From positions 250,342 through 314,341 of the forward strand of contig JYIP02000007.1 in assembly GCA_001051155.2 (NCBI GenBank): 64,000 bases of DNA. The letters run 5' to 3'. Shown here one piece after another: positions 23,632 through 35,577 of the stretch. The translations under genes were made by a program, and so were the position numbers. Position 1 is the first letter of the stretch. The number at the start of each line of letters is the position of its first letter. The DNA is from Chrysoporthe austroafricana (Eukaryota; Ascomycota; Sordariomycetes; Diaporthales; Cryphonectriaceae). Below the pieces are notes generated by a model. The model saw nothing but the letters and a program-made list of their open reading frames with translations. It ran no database searches and had not been told where the DNA came from.

Positions 23632-24244
23632 TTATTCGACCTTGGACTCGCCTTCGAAGTTCTCGCCGGCGACCAGCTCGGGGATGTCGTCGTCGTCAGC
23701 CTCCTTACCCTCCTCGCTCTTCTGCATGCTCTGGTAGCTCTCGGCCAGCTTGCGCAGGGAGGCGAGGGAGTCGGGGCCAAGCTGGTTGAGGATGCCGGGC
23801 ACGAGCTCGGTCAGCTCCTTGTCCTCGCCGTTGCCGTAGATGGCGAAGGTGTTTGCGGGGACGGCAGCGTGGACTGTTTACATCAAGCAGGATCATGTCA
23901 GCATATTTCATCCCCGCAATATCGAACAATCATCCATCCCCTCCTGTCAAAGCGGTGTCCCCCTCGGCGTTTCTCTCTTCTCCCTTCCTAGGAGCGGGGT
24001 GGGTTGGGAACCACGTACCCTTAGGCGCGGCGAAGTGGATGACATTGCCGTCGCTCTTGAACATGTTGACCTCCTCGATGGCCTGGATGGGCTGGACGTT
24101 GAGCTTCTTGAGGGTCTGCTGCAGCTTCTTGTCGTCGGTGCCGGACCGGGCAGGGGCGCGCTTCATCTTTCTGCGCGGGGTGCCCTTGCCGCCGATTCTC
24201 GACGAAGCACCGAGCTTCTTGAGGCGCTCCTGAATGTCGGCCAT
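23632..24244 (-). CDS. EGD1: Nascent polypeptide-associated complex subunit beta (BTF3/Egd1)
   Basis: Ribosome-bound chaperone subunit that pairs with NAC-alpha at the exit tunnel and limits mis-targeting of nascent chains. Two exons, 24244-24019 and 23873-23632, with a 145-bp intron; 155 residues, the usual length. The N-terminus contains the ribosome-binding region with [10 protein letters not shown] (RRK motif). The NAC domain follows with [44 protein letters not shown] (across the splice) and [19 protein letters not shown]. The tail is acidic ([11 protein letters not shown]). An upstream CACGTGA site lies at 24609-24615. It is in tandem with Cbp4 on the minus strand. Confidence 0.96.
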
Positions 24245-25044
24245 CTTTGTCTAGTTGTCGTTGATGGATGTGTGGGAAGGAGAAGGAGGGAGGAGTCTTG
24301 GGGGGGTTCGGTCGGAGTAGAGGTTGCCTGACTGTGGTTGGGAGCTCGGTGTCAGTCATTCCTGCGTCTTTCTCTGCTGCACTGTAAAAGTCCCGCCTCC
24401 CCAAGCTTCCCTCCCCTCTGCCTGCACCAAGCTTTTCCATCCACCATGGATCGCGCTGTCGTCGGGAAAATCCAACAGGACAACAGCATATCAGAGGTTC
24501 GGTATACTCACTTTTTCTCAATTCACTCGTACTCGTCGACGTCGTCGTTGTATCGTGGACAGATGATGAGGTGGATAGTCGAGGTTTGGTGCGAGAAAGA
24601 TTTCGCCCACGTGACCTCTGGGACTGGAGCCGGCCGCCCGCAGGAGCTGGCCTCCCCCGCTGTTACCTTTGAGCTGCCAAGCACGGACCATCTCACTCAC
24701 TCATTCACTCACTCACTCACTCATCCAGCACCACTCACCCAAGTAGAGCAGCGCGGGATGAGACTGCCGTAGCGTACAGAGCACTGGAGGTCCAAATTGC
24801 TGAAGGAGGAGGGAGGGCATGATTATCTTTCCTACAAAAGACCAATTGAATAGGATGAGGAGTGGTTATTTCTTTTTCTTTGCCCCTAGATCTCCAAGCT
24901 CAACATACCTCAAAAACCCCGTCGTTCCATGCCGGCCGTCCAAACTCAATGCTGGCCAGATACTCCTGAGCGCCGCCAAACCTACCAAATGCCGTATACC
25001 GTTGTGTTACAACAATGCAATCCATGTACCGCGACCCATAGCAG
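24245..25044. other. Upstream region of NAC-beta and 3' region of Cbp4
   Basis: 800 bp. Contains a CACGTGA site (24609-24615) and a (TCAC)n-like tract (24692-24724). No separate gene is seen. Confidence 0.45.
24692..24724. repeat. Imperfect (TCAC)n microsatellite
   Basis: About eight four-base units of CTCA/TTCA type, roughly 450 bp upstream of the NAC-beta start. Confidence 0.8.
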
Positions 25045-25561
25045 TCACTTGCTCGAGTCGGTCCGCAACCCCATCTCCCTCCTCAGCGTCTCCTTCCTGA
25101 CCCTCTCCTCCTCTTGGTTCTTGATGGCCTGCAGCCGCTTCAGCTTCTTCTCCTCCTCTGCCGCTTCCGCTTGCACTACCCATACTGTGCTCACAGGTTA
25201 GTGAGAGCTCATCTCCAGACTTCGGGATCAGGAGATGAGACCCGGACAGGCGGGGTTTCGTTAGCATACTTGGCTTGTCCGACTTGGAGTACTCCTTCAG
25301 CTTGTTCACAAACTCGTCGAACTCCTGCTGCCTCTCCGCGCGCCTCTCGAGGCTCTTCTTCTGCAGGTCTGGGTTATACTTCTTGAAGAGCTCCTCCTCT
25401 GTCGGCAACACGTAGTATGTGAGTGCTGGCCCGCCGACACATATTGCGGCGCCGCTGCATCTTTATGTCAGCCACAGACAGATTCAGTTGTGCTCAGGAC
25501 TTGTCTATTACCCTCCAAACATCTTGGCCATCATCCCCCAGTTTATCGGCTTCTTCGGCAT
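25045..25561 (-). CDS. cbp4: Cbp4, assembly factor of the mitochondrial bc1 complex
   Basis: Inner-membrane chaperone that, with Cbp3-Cbp6, handles newly made cytochrome b during complex III assembly. Three exons: 25561-25512, 25454-25270, 25184-25045; introns 57 and 85 bp; 124 residues. The short first exon gives [17 protein letters not shown]; exon 2 continues [15 protein letters not shown] (the single membrane segment) and [21 protein letters not shown], then [18 protein letters not shown]; exon 3 starts [14 protein letters not shown] and is a charged helix. These are the Cbp4 marks in order. Splice phases close exactly. Confidence 0.95.
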
Positions 25562-28500
25562 GACTGCGACCGGTAAGGAGGACAGTGAAAGTCCTGTAAG
25601 GTAAATTGGTGGTGTTGGATTCAATTCATGGGCTGTTCGATAGCGATTGCTGCCCGTGACGTCTTCGATGTAGCACTGAGAAAAAACGGCGTCAGCGGGC
25701 GGCATTGGCAAGGACAGCTCTCCAATTGGCCAGACCTCGAGCAAGACCCACTGCAGCAGCCCGGATACATCCGCTGCCTTCAACCACACCACTCACTTCA
25801 GATCCCCTCTGTTCCTTGACAAGACGACCTCTTACAAGTACAATGCTTCTCACTGCACTGGATTGAGCTAGACGCACCTTACAGCCAGAGATCTTTAGTG
25901 TGGTATGTATAACCCAACAAGGCCGCATAATTCTTAACAGCATCTGGAAGCCCAGCTCGTAGCGTACTTGCGCTCAGCTAGCCTAGGTACGCGACTGGCA
26001 TCGTTCTTGACACTGCAGGGGCTTTGATCCTGTAGTTGAATGATAAACCCCCACAGAAAAAATTCCTACAACGGCTGGGATGGAATGTCTGCGTCTTTGT
26101 TACCGAGCGGCTAGTCATCTGGATCGGCGCCTAGGCCACAGACCAGTGTGATGTTAACCAGTATGGTGTTGCCGGGGAAAGGCCCAAGTGCAGATCATGA
26201 ATGCAGAAAGTGAAGAATAACTCCTTTTGTGCAAGTAAAACCCTATATCTGGCTGAACACCTTGCCACTCTAGAAGGGCCTCGATGGCGAGGGAGAAGAG
26301 GCAATCTCGAAGCTGAAGCCTACAGGATGTGTAGGTTCAAGGGAGTTCGACACGAGTTCAGGAGAAAAAGCTACTTGGTGGGGCGAACTTGTGCCTGCGA
26401 TATGTCTGAAAATTAGGTGCAGTAGCTCTGATCTCAGTGGCAGATACTGATGGGCGACCTCAAGCAGTATCCTTCTCCTGCTTGATGTCCTCGGTGCTGT
26501 AACTGTGTGGTGTCTCCTCGTGACTTCTGCAATGGCGCGCGTGTGCTTCTCTAGTCACGGGTGAAGGAGCCATCATCAACTGAGCCAGGCACCACAGCCC
26601 AGTCCGACTGAGAATCGATGTGTAGCTCAATAACAGTCAAATGGATTCATATCAAGCTGCTCTCCAACTTGAGTCTGGATTAAGAATCTGATAGTCACCC
26701 GCTCTAGACACACGCTCTTATCCTTGGAGGTCGCCAGAAGCCTGTACCGCCTCATACACGTTTACTGTTTACTGTTTACTCCATCACAGGGGTGGGGCTT
26801 TCTTCTACGACCAGCCAACTCAGCAATAATCAGTATATATACCGCATGTGACTAAAGAAGACTAATAGGGAAGAAAGCTTGGAGTGCCCTAATGTCAAAC
26901 ACCTGGTGGGTATGAGAAGCTCTACGGCCGTGCGTCCAGCATGACTAGACTTCTCCGCTATAATGCGTGGTCCCGCGGCCGAGGAGAACCATGTTTCGAG
27001 CTAAAGTCGGTACTAACCGCTGTCAACTAAATGATGGCTGCATTAACACCGGATATTGATATGGACGTGCAAAGAGGCGAAATCGTACACTGTACCTAAA
27101 CGCGACTTGAATGGCACCAGTCAATGTCCACTAATATCGATCCACGTGCAGCACTCACTGGCTGTAAGCCCCTTGAAGATCGTGGCTTGAACGACAGGGT
27201 GATGTGTGGCTTATGACGGTAGTGGTCGTCGCAAGTGATATCGCCACCTCCATGGGACGGCAGCGCAATGACTCCTGCCAGACTCTCGTCGCCGCCTAGA
27301 GGCGCGGGTCCTAGCTCCTATTCGGTGTTGCGTCTGATCTAGGCCGGGGAAAAGAAAACAAGTTTCCTGGGGGAAATGTCCAATGCAGTCGAGGCGCGCC
27401 AGGTTGATTGCATGTGGTGATGGGGCGGATTACTGGGAAGTACAGCAAAGGCAGTGGCCCGTCCGCGGCTGTGAGTGGTCGCAAGGCCCAATCTATCTGG
27501 CGCGAGCATGCACAGCCTAGTGCCCTGGCATGGTGGTACGGACAGCCGCGCTGATGGGCTACCGCTTGGTAAAAGAAAGCGACGTTCGGCTAACGACGAC
27601 GTCACCGAGAATGGTTTGGGGTGTCCTTGAAGCCACGAAGACGTCCTATTCGATGTCGCCAGCTGCCTGCCTGTCTGATCGGAGTGGAGGCCCTAGGGAC
27701 TGATGCTCAATGACACCTTGGACACTGAGTGATTGACGTTTTGCCAAGCACAGAGCCACAGTTTCGGACCTTTACTGCGCCCAGGCCCACCAGGATGCGA
27801 GCGTAAGCATTGAGGCTAATTATGACTGGATTGATCAAGCTGGAAGAGCTGAGGGCCTCCAGTGGCGCTCGTGATCAAATTACGGATTACTCCGTACGTG
27901 GCAGCAGGCCATGGGGGGAGGGAGGGGCCAACACAGATGTCGGGCATGAACAGCCCGTGCTCTGTTTGAAGTCCTCCCGCACACCTGCGACGATTTCTCC
28001 GCCAGCCGAGCATGAGATTGGACGCGTTCAAGTGATCCTACATTCTAGGGAGGCATGGGATTCTCAACCTCCTAAGCCAGTCAGGCGGAAGCTGACCGGA
28101 CAGTTGAACTCTGTGACAGAACCGGCTGGGTTTCACTCGTCTCCGAGGTCTTGCTGGTATGTATGATAGAAATCTGGGTAGCTGGGGTGGCGGTTTGAAG
28201 CACCGTGAGCACTTAAGATTGCCAGCGTGCACCCTGGCTCCGTCATTCTAGAGAGGCCCAATCAGCAGCCCGAGACCGTTGGTCTGATACAAGTTGCCGT
28301 TGAGGCTCCAGGGTATGCAGGAATTGCTTCTTCAATGCGTGTGATAAATTAAGAAGGCCTAGAAGTCTCGAGGTCTCGCGGCAGTCGATGCGAGGCTGCA
28401 CATAACGGAGAAGGGCTGGAGGGGGTCGGCTCGGAGCCGGCAACGATGTGACGAGACACCATCCCTCAGCTTTGGCTTTTGTCAAGTGAGAGGCTGCCAC

Positions 28501-30126
28501 CAGTATTGGCTTTTCTCGAGACGCGAGATCAACGGCCTGCTCGGCATCTGGGTTCCTACTAGGTACCTAGGTAGGTCGTGAAGTGGAGCACCTGCGAGGC
28601 GGAACCGGGAGCTGTCAAGTCTCACAGTACCGCCTGCCAAGCCGGCCCCCGAAGGGACATCTGTCGCCCTGATGACCCATGTCGTTTCCCAGGCGCTGAT
28701 GAACGTAACAAGCGTTTTGTAGACTGTCGGAGAAATGAGGATACTTAAGGTCACTGCGAGGGAACAATACTACAGGACTGATAATCCGACGAGATTCTGA
28801 CGAGATAAAAGGGTAATGATCGACGCAAGAGATCTTCCCGAGTCGACAAGGCCCGGAACGATGCCGAGGTGTTGACTTGCAGTAGCGGCTCTCTTATTCC
28901 TCTATAATGCTGGGTAGGTGAGAGGAACTCTGCAGGGTGACGTGAATAGAACCGAGTTCGGGTCATAGATACATCAGTCATTATTGTTCTGGAGAGAGGG
29001 GGCGGAGAATTAGGGCAAAAAAAAAAAAAAAAGAAGGAAGAAAACAAGGGCGGCTGGATGCTGTGGTAGCCACGCAAGGGAACGCATGACATGTTGGAGG
29101 ATGAAATGTCAAGGTTGGTGCTGGTCCGTGCTGGCTCATGTGGTCTGAAATGAACGATCCAGCCCCACGAGTCCTGAGGTGTCTCTCACATCAGCCCCGG
29201 CCAGCAGGCTGCCCGTCCTCAAATGGCCCCAAGCCGGTCCCTGTCAGAAGCCCTGGTCCAGGGGCACATGCAACGTAGTGCTACCCTCCATGCTGCAGGT
29301 CCCAGTGGTCCTTCCTCCCCCCGACCCCGGTCTGACCCCATCAATCCAGCCCGTCGTCCCCAGCGTGCCAGGCTGCCGGGGCCCCTCACCCCCTCTCAAC
29401 CCGCTACCCACTGGGCTGCTGGTGGCCTCACCTGCGAGGAGCGAGCGCTCACGCCTTCCACTTCGCCTTTTCTCTCCAGTCCCCACACCCATTTCACGAC
29501 AACCAAGCAGTTCATACCCAGGCCCGACTGTTTGGGCGGTCTTTTTCTATTTTCAGGTTAATGATTGCATAGCATTGTTCTTTTTCCTTTTTCTTCTTCT
29601 CTGGATAGGAAATCGTCCCCTGGTGTGACACGCCGCCTGTCACCACTCGACCACTTCTGACCACTTCCGACTACACTCTGCAGCGCAGACAGACTGCTCA
29701 ACGGCGCAGCTAGACTGTTCAGCAGTGGTGGCTCTGAGGTCCCACAAAACAGACAATCATCGTTCAAGACACTGCACTGTTGTGGTTTAAGGACGATACA
29801 TCAGCTCAAATTCCCACAATTACAAGAACCGAGATCTGGCTGTGTTGTTGTGGCGGACGAGAACAGGCTGAAGGGCTACCAAATCGCCAAAAGTGCTAGG
29901 CGGCGAGATCAACCACCACGATTAGCTCTCTCACTCCCACAACTGCGACGACCTTTGCTTCGATATTGACCGATGAGCGCAAGCAAGAGGTGACATCCTA
30001 CAAAATACAGAGCTAAGAGCTTGTGAAAGGCAGAAAGAGCCTCAGGAGCGGGCTGGCAGGACTGGATAGAGACGAGGGGCAGGAGAGGGCTCTAGGAGGC
30101 TACCATTTCACCTCGAGTCACCATAG
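25562..30126. other. 4.6-kb region without a recognised gene
   Basis: The longest gene-free stretch in the window. Both strands hold only short open frames with no family resemblance. Small features include three copies of GTTTACT at about 26759-26780, a CTAGGTACCTAG palindrome at 28559-28570, and a polypurine/A-run at about 29017-29047. The last part (about 29.2-30.1 kb) is C/T-rich and probably the long leader and promoter of the chitin-synthase regulator. No transposon proteins or terminal repeats were recognised. Confidence 0.5.
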
Positions 30127-33024
30127 ATGGCATACCAAGGGGGCTATCAGGGCCAGCCTGGGCCTCGAGCTCCACCACAGCGTCAATACGCCGGCGGACC
30201 ACCTCCTCAACATCAAAACCCCCAATACGATCAGTACCAGGGCGATTATGGCTACGACCAGTATGGCTACGACCCAAATGCCTATGATCAGGGCTACGGG
30301 GCGCCCTACGACGACGGTTTCGGCCAGCGCGGTCCGCCACCGCCCCGTGATCCCTATGGGCCAGGGCCAGGGTCAGGACGAGGTGGCCCTGGAAGAGGGC
30401 CGCCCATGAACGGAGGCCGTGGCGGTCCTGTCCCGAGACCTCCGACGGCCGATGGTCATCGAGGAGGGCCCTATGCTGGACCTCCAGGGCCAGGGCGACC
30501 CCCCAACAACGGACCTGGCCCAGGACGGGGACGACCTCCGCCATTTGGACAACCCAACTCCGATCCGCTCAGTAAGTTTTACCAGCGTTCCTTTGCTAGT
30601 TTTCCTAGTTCATGGCATATACGTCTAACTACGGTCAAGTGAACCGTCCGAGACAGCCACTCATCGAGTCTCAAAAATCCCCAGGACAGCCAGGATTCGG
30701 CGACAGCCCATTCCCGACTTTCCCAGGCAAACAACGGAAAACAAATCTCGATGAGGAACAACAAATCTTAAATCAGATGGGCTCGCTGGATATTGATACA
30801 ACGAGAAATAAAGGTAGACCCCCCGTACGAGGTCGATCCAACGACGACTACGGCTCAAGTCCTCCCATGAATCCACAGCGAGGGCCGCCGGGACCTCCCC
30901 GCAACTACCCGCCGCAGGGCTATCCAGACCAGCGAAGAGGCCCTCCACCTCAACGAGGAGGATATGGCGACTATTCAGATCAGGAATTCGGGCCTCCGGC
31001 GAGAACAAGAACGATGCCCACCCACATGAATGGACCGCCTGACATACCTGTGCCCCAGCGGGCAGATTCCGTCCCCTATGGCAATCAAATGGGTCGTGCA
31101 ATGCCACCACCTCCCCGGCCAGGAACCTCACAAGGACAACGGCCACCGCCTCAGGACATGTATCCTCAGCAACGAGGTCCGCAACCGCCCCAGGGAGGGT
31201 ATGGATATGAAGGCTATGATCAAGGGTACTACGAGGGCGGTTATTATGATGAGTACTACGACGACGGCGGAGTCAATGGCTACCCGCCACGGAACCAACC
31301 GCCGCCCGAGCCCGAACTGCCCAATTTCGACGCCGCCCCCGGAGGACGCAACTCGTTAGATCTGTCTCTGCGAAATGGCGGCCCGGAGCCGCAGAGAGGA
31401 CCGAACAGGGTCCCGGAGTTGAACAAGAGTAAGTCGCAACCTGATCTGCGTGCGTCGCAACAAGCAGTTTTTGAGATGGCTCCGGATGCACCTCCAATGC
31501 CGTCTATGGGTTTTCCGGCCCAACATGATCAGATGCCGGTCCGGTCCAGCCCCTCTGTTGGAGGACTGCCTGTTAATCCAAGAACACCACCAGTGCGACC
31601 GGGGCATCAGCCGTCGCCTCCGAATGCCGATGGCCTGCCGTCTCATCCTGCTCCTGTGAGGGCAGGTCACATGCCGGGCTCGCTGGTCAACAAACCACCG
31701 CCTGTGCGTAACTACGGTGGCGTACCGGCCCAAGCTCCCACCCCGGCACCTGCGCCGGCACCGGCGCCTGTTTCTGTCCCCATGCAGAATGGTCCGTCGC
31801 CTTCAGCTCTTGCACGACAAGAGCCGCCCGTCACACCAGAGGAGTTGGAGCAGCTCAGGAGCAGGATCAAAGCCAATTCGCAAGATCAGCAGTCTGCGTT
31901 CCGCTTGGCTAAGAGGCTGATGGAAGCTGCCGATGTTCTTGTGCCTAACTTGCCAGATCCCAAAGCGCGCGCAAAGGCCCGTGAACGTTATCTGTTGGAC
32001 GCACAGAAGATTTTGAAGAAGTTGTCAAATGCACAAAATTCCGAGGCCATGTTTACGCTTGCCGATGCTATCGGAAAGGGCACGTTTGGAGAATCAGACA
32101 ACAAGGAATCATTCACGCTGTATCAGTCGGCAGCCAAGCTTGGCCATCCAGCAGCGGCGTACCGTACAGCAGTGTGCTGTGAAATTGGCAACGAAGAAGG
32201 CGGTGGCACACGGAGAGATCCCCTGAAAGCTATGCAGTGGTACAAGCGAGCAGCAACTCTAGGCGACACTCCAGCCATGTACAAAGTGGGCATGATCTTG
32301 CTGAAAGGACTACTGGGTCAGCAGAGGAACCCTCGAGAGGCCATCTCGTGGCTCAAGCGTGCGGCCGAGGCCGCCGACGCCGAGAACCCCCATGCGCTAC
32401 ACGAACTCGGCCTCTTATACGAGAGCGCCGGGCCTAACGACGTGATTCTTCGAGATTCAGCCTATGCTTTCCAGCTCTTCAAGCAGGGCGCAGAGCTCGG
32501 CTACAAATTCAGCCAGTTCCGCTTGGGCTGCGCGTACGAATATGGTCTCATGGGCTGCCCGATAGATCCGCGGCTGTCCATCATGTGGTATTCTAAAGCC
32601 GCGGAGCAGGGCGAGCACCAGTCGGAGCTGGCGCTCAGTGGATGGTATCTGACGGGCAGCGATAACGTCCTGGGTCAGAACGATACCGAGGCATACCTGT
32701 GGGCGCGCAAGGCTGCGATGGCGGGTTTGGCCAAGGCCGAATATGCGATGGGGTACTTCACGGAAATGGGCATCGGTGTTCCTGCAAACCTGGAGGATGC
32801 GAAAAGGTGGTATTGGAGAGCTGCTGGTAAGTTTGCCACCCGTAGATTGGACCGATGGTATTGGAACCATGGATTGACATTTGATAACAGCCCAAGACTT
32901 TCCCAAAGCTCGGGAGCGCCTTGAAGAGCTCAAGCGCTCCGGCAAGAACGGTCCCCGCCAGCGCGAACGTATCACGCGCAGCAAGATTGGGCAGCAGCAG
33001 GAGGGCGAATGCAGCGTGATGTAG
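30127..33024 (+). CDS. Chitin synthase regulator, Skt5/Chs4-like, Sel1 repeats and C-terminal CAAX box
   Basis: Activator and anchor of a chitin synthase at sites of wall growth. Three exons: 30127-30571, 30640-32826, 32891-33024; introns 68 and 64 bp; 921 residues. Residues 1 to about 550 are Gly/Pro/Gln/Tyr-rich and disordered (Tyr-Asp-Gln-Tyr repeats early, an APAPAPAP run later). About residues 615-877 form a row of Sel1 repeats (for example LYQSAAKLGHPAAAYRTAV, AMQWYKRAATLGDTPAMYKV, YSKAAEQGEHQSELALSGWY). After the last splice comes DFPKARERLEELKRS, a basic stretch (RQRERITRSK) and the end CSVM, a CAAX prenylation signal typical of Chs4/Skt5. The stop is TAG, and the same frame stays open for 192 codons beyond it (separate entry). 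Several paralogues exist in fungi, so I give no symbol. Confidence 0.93.
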
Positions 33025-33603
33025 TGTGTCACAACTGTCCATGAGCCACCTGTCCCAGCCGGTCCGAGACCATTACCGGGACCAGTGCAAACCGCGGAAG
33101 CTAGCGGCATGACCTACCGCGGGCTTGTGAGGCCCGTCGACCGCCGCGGTACTATCGCACGACGGGTGCCGACTCCGGGTCCGCATGGACGACCAGGCAC
33201 GCCCACCCCGCTAGCTTCGAGCCGGACGGCGAGCAGGGTGAGCTCATTGTCTTCGACAAAATCGATGAGCCAGTTGACGAGGGAGAAAAGCCAGCTTGTC
33301 AGGGAAAGGTATCAGCAGCTGGAAGAGCAGGTGCGACCGCGGCGGCCTCGGATGTTGCCATCTGTCCGCAGCTTCAGCTATGATATGCCGACGCAGACAG
33401 CAGAGATCGAAGTTATGATGAGGGCGCAGAGTTCCTCGCCGCCCCCGCCTGTGCCAACACATATGCCTCCGTCCACGGCAATGCCTGCGGTCCTACGTGA
33501 AGCTCTGCATGGGCATCCACCACTTATGGCTCCGCCGCGTGTGCCGATATCTGCGGCGACACCACCTGAGGCCGAGTGTCCTTTGTATCAGGCTATACCC
33601 TAG
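33025..33603 (+). other. In-frame open extension after the stop of the Chs4-like gene
   Basis: Directly after the TAG at 33022-33024 the same frame continues for 192 sense codons to a TAG at 33601-33603. The sequence looks protein-like: Pro/Ser-rich stretches (TPGPHGRPGTPTPL, SSRTASRVSSLSS), a charged helix (LTREKSQLVRERYQQLEEQV) and PPPPVPTHMPP. It could be a readthrough extension that would bury the CAAX box, a separate small gene from the ATG at 33109, or a fossil of an older C-terminus. A weaker open stretch in the same frame runs on to 33915 after the second TAG. I cannot tell which from sequence alone. Confidence 0.4.
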
Positions 33604-34855
33604 AATGGAACACGGGGGAAGAGGAATTTGGCGGAGAGGTTGGCAATTCTGGCTTGTCCTCTACAGTGCTGCAATCGCAGAGCAAAGTCACAGGATGAGG
33701 CAGTAGAGAGGGACGGAAAGACAGCGCAGTCTTGGTACGACCGAACTACCAAATCTCAAATAGCAGATGGGCTAGGTTCAGTTGCACGACACCAGCCGAG
33801 GAAGTTTTACACACTCCCGCCGCTATTTGGACGGACGAAGCGGAAGGTCGCGCAGGCCGATGAACTCTCAATCCTGGATGATGGAGAGAGGAAGCGGCCG
33901 CGGCGGGGGACATGATATGCAGTGATGATACAAAGAAAGGTACCACGAGAGCAATTGAATTATACAGCAGTCTGCACAGGGTAATGGGATCAATGAAAAA
34001 GTGGCGAGGGGGAGGCAATTTATTTGGGTTACGGCGTAGGGGAAATCTGCGACCAAGAATGGCGTTCTGAATTTCTGAACGAGGGCGGTCAGCTCTGGAA
34101 CTTGGGTGTTCTTTGAACCTGACAGCTGGCAAGCGGGTACCGTGTGCGTGGTCATGCTGGGCTGGTCTGTTGTTTCTGTTTGACAGTGGACAGGACACGT
34201 CCAGAGACTTGGCCAGGAGGATAGCCATAGAATGGACACCTACTCATAGTTGATAATGAGAATACATATTCCGAGCCACTTGGCAATGACCCCAGGCGAC
34301 CCATACCCCCACCGAATAGCCGACATACCAGCGCATAGTCAAGAGCAGAAACGGTTGGCCCACCGTCGTTCAGACAGATAGGGCGTCGTTTGCCGACAGG
34401 AGCGAGGCTGAGAAACAGGTTGAAGTATGGACCGGGGCCGGGTTGGCCAAGGGCAAGCTACATTACGCCCGCAAATAATAATGTATTGTAATGCATCTAC
34501 AGCTGGCCGTTTTTCTTCCTCTTTTATTGCTCGGAAATACCAGCGTGGCGCTGCCAACATGAGAAATATTCAGACAGTTGAGTGCTCTATCCTCGCGTTT
34601 GCGTTCATGGTACCAACCCCAGGAAGTAAGCAAGTGTCCTGCGCCGCCCGCCAGGTGAGATCGTGATAGAAAAAGTCTTATCTCGGGCTGTCCATTGCCT
34701 TCCGGACCGTGAGGCCGTGTTCTGTTCCCGCGCGACGTAACTCGCCAAAGCCCTGCGTCCCCCAACCTCCAAACCTTCCCCGAGGGTGGTTCGCCGGGTC
34801 CTCCCGGCCATCATCGCTACCCCCCTCCTGTGGTCTCCCTCGGCCTCCACGGGGC
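33604..34855. other. Convergent region between the Chs4-like gene and MPC2
   Basis: 1.25 kb. Open frame 33628-33915 lies in the Chs4 frame but resembles nothing known. The rest looks like 3'-UTR sequence. Confidence 0.45.
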
Positions 34856-35577
34856 TCACGAGCTCTTGACCGCGTCCTTGACCTCGGCGATAGCGGCCTC
34901 GGCCTTGCTCTCGGCGGTGTTCTTCTGGCTCGAGTTATAAATCAGGATCCGGGAGACCTGGATGATGCCAACAACGCCGAGGAAGAAGTTGACGGCGGCC
35001 AGCAGGTAGTTCTTGGGCTTAATGATGAGGCACCAGCGGGTCCAGATGAAGCCAGTGGCGGTCAGGGCGGCGTTCTGGGTCAAGGACAGCTTCTCAGCGG
35101 GGCGGGCGAAGTCGGAGACGCCGGCGAGGACGATGGCCCACTGCGGGAGGAAGAGGTGATCGTGTCAGCTCTCTGCACCTCTCATACCCATCTTACTCTG
35201 CCTTCCCCTCCCCCCCTCGGTCTCTCTCTGCTGTTGCGCTTCCCGTGTAGAGATCGCCGGAAGGGGCGGGAGATCGGGAGGGCACAGGCTGATGATGACG
35301 ACGGACGACGGACAACGGATGTACATACCTTCATGACCGGGGCCCAGAAGTGCACCGTCTTCAAGCCGATGGGGCTATCCCACATGCGCTTGAACCAGCT
35401 CTGCTGGGCGCCGCCGTCGGCGGTCGTGCTCTGCCACCGGCGGCTCCACTCCTGGCGGCGGTAGGCCTGCTGGCGGAAGGCGGAGGTGCGCGAGAAGGCG
35501 GCGCGGGTCTGGGAAGCGGCCGTGGCCGACGAGAAGAGCGGCCGGGCGGCGCGGGCGAAGCTAGACGTGGGAGGCAT
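34856..35577 (-). CDS. MPC2: Mitochondrial pyruvate carrier subunit, MPC2-type
   Basis: Subunit of the inner-membrane pyruvate carrier, which works as an MPC1-MPC2 type heterodimer. Two exons, 35577-35329 and 35140-34856, with a 188-bp intron in phase 0; 177 residues. The N-terminal 50 residues are rich in Arg, Ser and Ala with no acidic residue early, as in a mitochondrial presequence. The MPC core follows: SPIGLKTVHFWAPVMKW across the splice, ARPAEKLSLTQNAALTATGFIWTRWCLII and PKNYLLAAVNFFLGVVG. The C-tail is charged (NTAESKAEAAIAEVKDAV). The length is longer than MPC1 proteins, in line with MPC2. It is divergent from NDUFA2. Confidence 0.95.

Noticed and set aside
33022..33024. General reassignment of TAG as a sense codon
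   Set aside because: TAG ends peroxiredoxin, Tad1, pantothenate kinase, the FAD oxidase and both rhodopsin-fold genes at the expected family length.
32457..33110. Long minus-strand open frame opposite the Chs4-like gene
   Set aside because: It lies antisense to the Sel1 repeats and follows the GC-rich codon pattern of the plus-strand gene; no family resemblance.
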